From Eudoraea sp. (GTDB lineage Bacteria > Bacteroidota > Bacteroidia > Flavobacteriales > Flavobacteriaceae): a stretch of 9,556 nucleotides of DNA. Each line of letters opens with the position of its first letter. Within the stretch, counting starts at the first letter, position 1. Of the stretch, positions 1-6,458 are shown in pieces. The notes beneath the pieces were generated by a model. The model did not search any database and had not been told where the DNA came from. It saw only the letters and a program-made list of their open reading frames with translations. A program made the translations under genes and the position numbers. The stretch is from NCBI GenBank assembly GCA_013042125.1, contig JABDQS010000117.1, forward strand, positions 1 through 9,556, written 5' to 3'.

Positions 1-347
1 CCACGGGTAGTTCTGGAGTATTACACCAGGCAGGTAGCTACGGAAAAGCTGTAGCACTACCAGACCTAGGAGATCTTGGTGTCCTGGTCCGTGAAGAAGG
101 ATATAAAGGTGAATTCTTTGAACCGGATAATACCGGATCTTTAGCCGATGCGATTGAAAATATTCTGCTTAGTGATTCACATAGGATCCATTTGGGAAAA
201 ACCAATTATAATGCAGCCTGTTCCTTGCCTATGTCAACGATCACTCAAATGTATACGGATTATTTTAAAGCGATAAAATATAAGAACTTACCTGATTTTT
301 CCCCGAATCTTGTGGGAGAAAAGAAGACCATCAAGGAAGAAGTATAA
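1..347 (+). CDS. GT4-type (group 1) glycosyltransferase, C-terminal fragment cut by window start
   Basis: The frame is open from the window edge (first full codon at position 3) to a TAA at 345-347, giving the last 114 residues; the start lies outside. The visible part matches the nucleotide-sugar-binding half of GT-B glycosyltransferases of the GT4 family: a glycine/serine loop (TGSSGVLHQAGSYGKAVA), then LGVLVREEG and a segment ending FFEPDN, followed by the typical C-terminal helix (SLADAIENILL) and a closing helical tail. The position that usually carries an acidic residue in the GT4 E-x7-E motif reads Q-A here, so the exact subfamily is uncertain. The last 20 residues are polar and probably disordered. 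In such proteins the role is cytoplasmic transfer of a sugar from an activated donor during glycan assembly; donor and acceptor cannot be told. It converges on the GH5-like gene, 55 bp apart, and has its own terminator. Confidence 0.8.
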   Translation, partial: TGSSGVLHQAGSYGKAVALPDLGDLGVLVREEGYKGEFFEPDNTGSLADAIENILLSDSHRIHLGKTNYNAACSLPMSTITQMYTDYFKAIKYKNLPDFSPNLVGEKKTIKEEV

Positions 348-370
348 CTATTTTTTGGTTAGGTTAAGCA

Positions 371-411
371 GAGAGGAGTGCAGCGTGGTTACTGTGCTCC
401 TTTCATTTTTT
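371..411 (+). terminator. Rho-independent terminator of the GT4 gene
   Basis: A 10-bp stem (AGGAGTGCAG at 374-383 with CTGTGCTCCT at 392-401, including two G-U wobbles) encloses an 8-nt loop. It can be extended outward by three pairs (371-373 with 402-404). A T-rich run at 401-411 (TTTCATTTTTT) follows on the + strand. That run overlaps the stop codon and last two Lys codons of the convergent GH5-like gene. Read on the - strand the same hairpin is not followed by a T-tract, so it probably serves only the + strand gene. Confidence 0.7.
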
Positions 412-1944
412 AGAGCTTTGATCCAGGTGCCGGTAAGAAGGTTTCTCCCTGCCATCTGTAGTAATGGCACCAAAATATTTTTGTCGTTGTTTTCTCCATG
501 GTAGTCTGCCAACCACCGAGTTTGGAATCTCATCAAAATCATAAAGGGTCCAGAACAAAAATGGTATTCCTTCATCATTCAAATACTGTTGCATTTCCCT
601 ATAATAATCAGCCTGATTTCTTTCCGATCCCAAAAATGCATTCCAAATACCACTGTAGGATGAATATCCATACTCTCCCAACAAAATAGGAGTATCCCCT
701 ACCCTGCCTTTTAAAGCCCCGTATTTGGTTAAAAAATCGTTGGGGTCCTGATAATAATGGAAAGAAACAAAATCGACCACTTCTCCTGATAAACTTGCCG
801 CTTCCGGAGAGGACCAACCAATAGTAACAGGGTGACTTGGATCCCATTTCTTAACCTGTTTACCCATTTCTTTTAACCAGGCCAATACCCTTTCTTTACC
901 TCTCGAATCAAAATCTAGATCAGGTTCATTTTTCAGGTCCCATCCCAAAAGGGCCGGATGATCTTTGAGGGCTTTTACGATGGTCCCGGCATGCCTTTGT
1001 GTTAAGGTCCAATCCATAATATCATAATCCCCGTAAAAATCGAACAAGGTGACCAGGACCTTGAGCCTTTCAGTATGCGCAAGATCTAGCAATGCTCTTA
1101 GCTTTGCCAAGTTTTCCTCTGGTATACTGGCTTTCCCAAATGCCTCATATGGCACAAATACACGGATCGAATTAAGACCCATGGTACGTATCTGAGCGAA
1201 GTTGTTCGCAATGACCTCTTTATTGAATTTAATTCCGAACATATCCCAGGCACCTTTACCGGGATAGTAATTGAGCCCTTTTATTTTTGAAATTTCGAAC
1301 TGAGAAGAATTCTTTTTTGAAGTTGTAGAATCCTTTTTTGTCGGCTCTTCTATTTCAACCATATGTCTTATTCTCCAAAAACCGTCTTCCAACAGCATCA
1401 GAACTTTATAAGAACTAGTGTCCTTCTTTTTTAAGAGTAACTGTTCATTCTGCCAGATCTCCTTATACGTTTCCACATGCCTGTCTGTAAATACTACCAA
1501 ACTACCATCGGCACTATAAAAGTCGAGCGACGGATGATGGGCCAGCGTTGTCTGTTTCACTGATGTGTTTTGCTGTTTGTTCAGATCTAGTACCCTTTCA
1601 ATTTTGATCCGCATGCTGTCCGTGCAATAATCAGCAATTCCGTAGGGATCATTTGTAGACAGGGCAATATTTCTGACATACCAGGATCTCAGATAATCAT
1701 TTTGTATCTCTTTCAGTGTTTGTGCTTCTATGGGTCTTCCGGGATTTTCCAGTTCTTCCCATTGAACTTCGGGCAGATAGTTTTCTTCTATGTCTCCCTG
1801 TATATGAAGGATAGAGGATTTGTCCGCACCGGAGTTGAGATAGGCCCAAGCGGAACTGATACCATAAATTATCATGGCATTGATCCCCAGAAAGGAAAGG
1901 ATCAATAAAGATCTGTATATGTTCTTGTTCCACTTACTTTTCAT
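403..1944 (-). CDS. Membrane-anchored NTF2-like + GH5-like (cellulase superfamily) glycoside hydrolase
   Basis: This is a 513-residue protein. I chose the ATG at 1944, not the in-frame one at 2049: it overlaps the upstream stop by only 11 bp, has GGAA eight bases upstream, and puts a signal anchor at the very N-terminus (basic MKSKWNKNIYR, then a hydrophobic stretch to about residue 35). Residues 75-198 look like an NTF2/SnoaL-like alpha+beta domain, then comes a Lys/Ser/Thr linker (201-214). Residues 220-508 resemble the TIM barrel of clan GH-A, near GH5: R261 in the SIRVFVPYE strand, general acid/base E340 in the motif LKNEP, the aromatic/His strand SFHYY (394-398), nucleophile E424 in LLGEYGYSS, and W465 in the strand FLFWTLYDF. 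Both catalytic glutamates are present, so an active beta-glycan hydrolase or transglycosylase on the periplasmic side is likely. Substrate is unknown. As last gene of a glycosyltransferase operon it may trim the glycan made there, as BcsZ or PslG do in other systems (analogy only). Confidence 0.85.
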   Translation of the reverse strand: MKSKWNKNIYRSLLILSFLGINAMIIYGISSAWAYLNSGADKSSILHIQGDIEENYLPEVQWEELENPGRPIEAQTLKEIQNDYLRSWYVRNIALSTNDPYGIADYCTDSMRIKIERVLDLNKQQNTSVKQTTLAHHPSLDFYSADGSLVVFTDRHVETYKEIWQNEQLLLKKKDTSSYKVLMLLEDGFWRIRHMVEIEEPTKKDSTTSKKNSSQFEISKIKGLNYYPGKGAWDMFGIKFNKEVIANNFAQIRTMGLNSIRVFVPYEAFGKASIPEENLAKLRALLDLAHTERLKVLVTLFDFYGDYDIMDWTLTQRHAGTIVKALKDHPALLGWDLKNEPDLDFDSRGKERVLAWLKEMGKQVKKWDPSHPVTIGWSSPEAASLSGEVVDFVSFHYYQDPNDFLTKYGALKGRVGDTPILLGEYGYSSYSGIWNAFLGSERNQADYYREMQQYLNDEGIPFLFWTLYDFDEIPNSVVGRLPWRKQRQKYFGAITTDGREKPSYRHLDQSSKK

Positions 1945-3151
1945 AGAGTTCCAAGCTCTGTTTTTTCGTAATACCCGCAATGGTAATTTCAAGTTGATAA
2001 ACGTCTGCTGAAAATTGTTCTTCAGACAGTTCAAATTCTGTAAAGCCATTTACGGAGGCATTCCTTTTTACTGCTAATTCCTCATCCTTTTCGTTACTGA
2101 TTTTCAACTCTACGGCTATACCATCTGGATTTAGCTGATCCATAAAACTTAGGATAGGGCCCACCAGGATAGTTCTGCCATCCTCTGAGAATTGAAGGTC
2201 AAAATCTTTAATTGCAGGTTTAAATTCGATTGAAATTGCTTCACTTTTTGCCGATCCGGTGACATAGGCCTCTACCGTCCAATTCTCCTCATTATCCGGG
2301 TGCAGCATCTGCGCCACGGAAACACCATTAATGGTAGTGCCTTCGGTCCTGAGTTTTACACCATGCTTATTAGTAATCTGAAATGTTACCAGGGTGCCAT
2401 CACTTATGGTGTTACCGTATACGTCCTTGATAACAGAAGTCTCGAAAACAATGATCTGGTTCCCGTCTGCATACTCATGATTACGTTTAGAAAGCAACTC
2501 AAAATTACTTGCCTGGGAAGGGTAAATATCTACAGTAAGTTCCTTGGTACTGCTCCCTGGAGCCCTAGATGTAACCAGCATCCGACCCGACTTCTTAACC
2601 GCGAACAAACGCTTCCAACTGATGAGATCTTTGGTAGTAGTTTCAAACGCTTCATTTTCAGTTAGAATTTGCCTTTTTATTGTCACTGCCGTCCCTTCTC
2701 TTACAGGATTATCAAATTTATCCGTTGGAATGTTCACAAGCATGGCATAGTCTGTCGTGCCGGCATAGATACTCCTTGGTCCCAAATAGGTCTCCATGTG
2801 TACAGGCCGCTCTAAACTTGAAATTTCAATTTTACCTGAAAGAGATTCTTTCTTACCATTGGTTAAGATCCAGCTGCAGAATCCAGCTCTTTGTGTAAAC
2901 TGGGTGGGTAAGGTAAACCAAAGTTCATCCTTTTCCCGATCCCCCCGGATAACAGAGGTCCCCAGGGAATTTTCAAGGATCAAATAGAGATCGCCTTCTC
3001 CGTTCACTTCAAAACCGATGCTAATAACATCTCCTGCTGAAGCTGTGAGAGGAGTTTGAATAGGTATCACACTAACGTCACTTACCACCGCAGGTGTTTT
3101 AGCACATCCAAGTGCTAATAAGAAAACCATGAAGTAAGCACTAATTTTCAT
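1934..3151 (-). CDS. Ig-like-repeat lipoprotein (Big_1-like domains)
   Basis: A 405-residue protein with a short signal peptide ending in a lipobox (LALGC, lipidated Cys at 16), so it should be anchored in the inner or outer membrane facing the periplasm or the cell surface. The mature chain is almost all beta-strand-like and seems to hold about four Ig-like units, roughly 25-112, 118-210, 214-310 and 315-403. Units two and three share the bacterial Ig-like (invasin/Big_1) signature: DKFDNPVREGTAVTIK at 144-159 and DVYGNTISDGTLVTFQ at 243-258; a weaker echo (DQLNPDGIAVELK) occurs in the last unit. There is no catalytic motif and no beta-barrel. Such chains usually act as spacers, scaffolds or carbohydrate/protein binders. 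Its ATG directly follows the TAG of the GT-C gene with no spacer, and its stop overlaps the GH5-like start, so it is very probably made together with both. Binding partner unknown. Confidence 0.8.
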   Translation of the reverse strand: MKISAYFMVFLLALGCAKTPAVVSDVSVIPIQTPLTASAGDVISIGFEVNGEGDLYLILENSLGTSVIRGDREKDELWFTLPTQFTQRAGFCSWILTNGKKESLSGKIEISSLERPVHMETYLGPRSIYAGTTDYAMLVNIPTDKFDNPVREGTAVTIKRQILTENEAFETTTKDLISWKRLFAVKKSGRMLVTSRAPGSSTKELTVDIYPSQASNFELLSKRNHEYADGNQIIVFETSVIKDVYGNTISDGTLVTFQITNKHGVKLRTEGTTINGVSVAQMLHPDNEENWTVEAYVTGSAKSEAISIEFKPAIKDFDLQFSEDGRTILVGPILSFMDQLNPDGIAVELKISNEKDEELAVKRNASVNGFTEFELSEEQFSADVYQLEITIAGITKKQSLELYEK

Positions 3152-6100
3152 CTACTTTGGATTACCTATAAAATGATTTAGTTCGATCTTAATAAAATCA
3201 AAGCCATCTGAACTATGTTCCTGCAATTGTTCCTTTGGATGTGATAATATTCTGTTGGGAAATACCTTTGCCGATATCTGAGCATTGGGAAGACCGTTAA
3301 TAAAGCAATTTGAAATATCTCTATTGATGACCGTAACGTCCTTCAGATCCATGTATACGTAGTCGAATGACTGTTTCCGTTGTATCCGAATTCCTTCTTC
3401 AACAAAACTGTGATCTACCCAAAGTAAGTTTTTGGAAGCGTCGTAATAGGAGATCAATAATTGAGGTATGGTGACCTCCTGGTTACCGGCATTGAACAGC
3501 ACCCCATTCATACTTTTATCATTTAAAGTAAGATCCTGAATGGCAACCTGTTTGTACAGGTCGGTAATAGCCACATTGGCTGCGATCTGCAAATTGAACT
3601 TTGCCGGGGTGTCAGTCAGATTAACTGGTGTAAATTCATCGGGGTCAAAGGTCTCAGGCATTTCACTTTCCTTGGTGGTCCATGCAATGCTTTCAAAGTT
3701 TATCCTGAAGGAAGTGACCTCAGCAGGCAATAATTTATGTTTTATATGATACTTGGCATTGTAGGAAGTCAGTTCCTGGTCCTGCTCATTGTACAAACTA
3801 GCTTTAATTACCACATCTGCCGGAACATGGTCTATATTCTGAAGTTCCCCGACGATTGCGTACTCCGATCCATTTTTTACCAGACTTGCGGATAGTACTT
3901 CAAGTACAGGTTGTTCCAACACATCTTCATGATGGGTTTGCTGAGTAGTAATTCGCCTTCTTCCGTGATTAAAGTAAGAAGTGGTATTAGAAGTGAAAAG
4001 CTGATCCGGGGGAATATCTGCTTGTGGTGGTAAGGGAACAAGGAACCAATCATTGCCTGCCATGACCAATTCCCGTACTTCTTGTCTTTTTATGGTCTCC
4101 AAAGGAGTGATCCAAACTGTATTTATTTTTGCTGTTGCTTTTTTAGAAGAGCTGTCAATGATCTCCACGCCTATTGAATCTAGTTTGGCATATGAACTGA
4201 GGATACCATCATTTACCGAGATCTCCAACATGTATTGTGCAAGGGATACCCCACCCGATGGATCAAGATATGTATGCGCTTTTTCAAATTCTTTGAAATC
4301 TATAGCATCATAATAGGCCCTTACCACATTTTCGGGGGATCGCTGTGCCGTATTGTTTAGATAGAACTGATACAACCCAAAAAATAATATCCCGGTTATA
4401 AGCAATGCCCATAGATGATTTATCCTAATAAGTTTTTGTGGGAATTTATCATAGGACATTCCCAATTTCATGTACTCCGGGATTCGTATTTCCTTTGATT
4501 TCAGTGCCCGTATCCACAGCAACTGAATATTGAGAATAAATGCCAGGAGAATGGTTAATACGGGAATAATACCCCACATAATCTTAAGAAAGGTAGGGAC
4601 ATCGTCTTTGGGTATTATTGCCGGTAAAGGAGGCACATTAAGTCGTTCCCAGACCATGATCCCATTCTCCAGTTGCTGCAGGCGTTGCCAGCCGCAGTAA
4701 TACAGAATAGGGTCATAGAACTTATCATTGGAAAAAATGTATTTAAGATTGTATTTCTCGGGAATGGTCAGAAACTGCTGCAGAGATCCTATTCCTTCTA
4801 CCCCCCTGAATTTTGAATTCTCCAATCTTTCTATGGCCTTACTCGTTAATTCGGGTAATCTGCGTGCCGAATGATAATTGCCATCTACCGTCATGGCTTT
4901 TGTCTGAGCAGAAAGCCAAGCCATTTGATCCCCAAATCCCAAGGTTAGATATCTCCACTGGTCGTGCATATCCTGATTCAGGAAATTTACAATAGGAAGC
5001 ATCTTAATTTTTTGAGGTTGGGAGGGCCTGAAATATCCAAGGCTCATCGTAAAAACCACCATAAATAATATTCCGGCTGCAAGGAATGCTCCAAGGATAC
5101 GATGATACATAGGTCCAAATCTCTGCTGCAGCGCTTTCTTAAGATCTCCTTCAACGATACGATACAGAAACTCACCAAAAATGGGAAGTGCCATGATCGT
5201 AGCCCATAGGGTAAATCGGTCTAAAGTAAGGATGTTAAAAGCCGTTTCTCCCAATACCATCCTTGGTATAGGCGTAGTTCCACCGGTTCCTAATATTGTG
5301 AGGATACTGATAGATAAGCCAAAAAATAGATATCGCTTACTATAGAAGCGATAGAAAACATACGGAAGAATGAATAACAATATTCCCCAGGGAATTATAA
5401 AAAACACCAGCCCTGAAGAGGTTACTTCCAAAAAGTTATCGCGTGAGCCATGAGGGATAGGCACTTGTGTTATTGGATTTGCCTTTGAATTCAGCCAGTA
5501 AGGAAGAATACATAGTACAATCAGTGCGAGTGAACCCATTCCAAAGCCCACTATTCTCCAAAATAATTTTTGGAAAGAAGAAAGAAATACCCTGAAGGTA
5601 ATTTTTTTTGTATCCCGGACCTTGGCTTTAGCCTCATCCATAATAGCCATGCCTATCAAGGGAAAAATAAAGAATACCATGCCAAAAATAGGGGTAACAT
5701 GATGCGATGTAACGGTAACCGCAATAAGAGAGAACGCTGTTATTAAATTGAAATACCTTCCTGTTCGTATCCATTGATAGATCTCAGGAAGGGCGTGTAA
5801 CAATACAGAGAGGCCAATAATGCTCGGTAATTGTCCAAAAATGTGCAAGGTTTCTATAAAGGTGGAAGAAAATACGGCCATTAGGGCGGTATACCCGGCA
5901 ATTCTCCTGTTTCCTGTTAGTAACAGGCCAAAACGATAGGCACCGGTTATAAATAGTACAATACTTAATAAGGCCACTGAATACAGCCCAAACTTAAGAC
6001 CTCCAAGAAATGAAAAAAGCGCCATTAATTGATGCGCCAAAGGAGGATATCCCATTACTGTAAAGCCCGTATACCAGCTGTATTCCCAGGGTTCCCACCA

Positions 6101-6238
6101 ACTTGTGGCATAATGATCCGCAAAGAAAAGGTGTATAAGTGCGTCATAGGTAGATTCCAAGGTGAAAAACAGAGCAGATCCATGAAAGGCGATACCGATC
6201 AAAAGGGCCAGAACCAATAAGATATTTGTCTGCTTCAT
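3152..6238 (-). CDS. Large GT-C-like membrane glycosyltransferase with periplasmic NTF2-like and Ig-like tail
   Basis: A 1028-residue protein. The first 630 residues form a polytopic membrane region with about 12-13 hydrophobic segments (near 5-27, 70-100, 112-150, 163-200, 228-248, 275-318, 335-355, 380-400, 553-578 and 608-628). The first periplasmic loop has the GT-C look: D32 in STYDALIHLFFADHYA, D41, and the MGYPP turn at 62-66. A soluble loop (about 403-550) lies before the last two segments. The tail is periplasmic by this model: an NTF2-like domain (about 632-738, starting SPENVVRAYYDAI), a Ser/Thr/His-rich linker (750-770), an FxLYD/Ig-like beta domain (775-850) and a second similar one (880-970). 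GT-C enzymes transfer sugars from polyprenyl-phosphate donors on the outer face of the membrane, but acceptor and sugar are unknown. Similar proteins are often filed as '6-pyruvoyl-tetrahydropterin synthase-related membrane protein', a label with no functional support here. It is first gene of the operon; an in-frame stop lies about ten codons upstream with no other ATG, which fixes the start. Confidence 0.8.
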   Translation of the reverse strand: MKQTNILLVLALLIGIAFHGSALFFTLESTYDALIHLFFADHYATSWWEPWEYSWYTGFTVMGYPPLAHQLMALFSFLGGLKFGLYSVALLSIVLFITGAYRFGLLLTGNRRIAGYTALMAVFSSTFIETLHIFGQLPSIIGLSVLLHALPEIYQWIRTGRYFNLITAFSLIAVTVTSHHVTPIFGMVFFIFPLIGMAIMDEAKAKVRDTKKITFRVFLSSFQKLFWRIVGFGMGSLALIVLCILPYWLNSKANPITQVPIPHGSRDNFLEVTSSGLVFFIIPWGILLFILPYVFYRFYSKRYLFFGLSISILTILGTGGTTPIPRMVLGETAFNILTLDRFTLWATIMALPIFGEFLYRIVEGDLKKALQQRFGPMYHRILGAFLAAGILFMVVFTMSLGYFRPSQPQKIKMLPIVNFLNQDMHDQWRYLTLGFGDQMAWLSAQTKAMTVDGNYHSARRLPELTSKAIERLENSKFRGVEGIGSLQQFLTIPEKYNLKYIFSNDKFYDPILYYCGWQRLQQLENGIMVWERLNVPPLPAIIPKDDVPTFLKIMWGIIPVLTILLAFILNIQLLWIRALKSKEIRIPEYMKLGMSYDKFPQKLIRINHLWALLITGILFFGLYQFYLNNTAQRSPENVVRAYYDAIDFKEFEKAHTYLDPSGGVSLAQYMLEISVNDGILSSYAKLDSIGVEIIDSSSKKATAKINTVWITPLETIKRQEVRELVMAGNDWFLVPLPPQADIPPDQLFTSNTTSYFNHGRRRITTQQTHHEDVLEQPVLEVLSASLVKNGSEYAIVGELQNIDHVPADVVIKASLYNEQDQELTSYNAKYHIKHKLLPAEVTSFRINFESIAWTTKESEMPETFDPDEFTPVNLTDTPAKFNLQIAANVAITDLYKQVAIQDLTLNDKSMNGVLFNAGNQEVTIPQLLISYYDASKNLLWVDHSFVEEGIRIQRKQSFDYVYMDLKDVTVINRDISNCFINGLPNAQISAKVFPNRILSHPKEQLQEHSSDGFDFIKIELNHFIGNPK

Positions 6239-6458
6239 GCAAGGTTTCTGTAGGAAAATATAACATTATAAAGATAGATATATTGTGATGCAGGCCTACT
6301 ATCGGCCATAGCCAGAACACCGCCATTGACCTACAGAAAATCCCCATTCGTCTTGGTTGCTCCTTTTTGGAAGTCATAACTATCTACTTTTGACAAAGAA
6401 ATTAGATAACCAAATCGAACTAGTTTCATTATAAACAAATTAATTTAATACTTAACCT
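6239..6458. promoter_or_regulatory. Divergent intergenic region between the GT-C operon and the receiver-GT2 gene
   Basis: This 220-bp gap lies between two divergent starts and must hold both promoters. The + strand promoter is the better one (see 6385-6392). For the - strand operon the only candidate I see is a one-mismatch -7 element, TATATTTT read on the - strand at 6262-6255, which would leave a very short leader of about 10 nt and lacks a clear upstream TTTG. A small inverted pair GGCC/GGCC (6293-6296 and 6304-6307) separated by 7 nt sits near the middle and could be an operator, but it is too short to insist on. No RNA gene is visible. Confidence 0.5.
6385..6392 (+). promoter_or_regulatory. 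Bacteroidota -7 promoter element (TAnnTTTG) for the receiver-GT2 gene
   Basis: TACTTTTG is an exact match to the -7 consensus TAnnTTTG of the primary sigma factor of Bacteroidota. It lies 66 bp before the ATG at 6459, implying a leader of about 60 nt. The -33 TTTG element is imperfectly placed: TTTTTGG at 6364-6370 is rather close, and TTG at 6357-6359 rather far. The leader is AT-rich with no Shine-Dalgarno sequence before the ATG, as is common in this phylum. Confidence 0.5.

Noticed and set aside
1945..2049. Upstream in-frame ATG at 2049 giving a 548-residue GH5-like protein
   Set aside because: It would overlap the lipoprotein gene by 116 bp and bury the signal anchor behind 35 polar residues encoded by the lipoprotein's own 3' end; the ATG at 1944 fits both overlap and topology.
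2300..2987. Several overlapping + strand frames of 60-120 codons opposite the lipoprotein gene
   Set aside because: They are antisense to a well-supported lipoprotein with lipobox and Ig motifs and show no protein family features.
6144..6377. A 77-codon - strand frame across the divergent region
   Set aside because: It overlaps the start of the GT-C gene in another frame, has no domain or signal and reads as a shadow.
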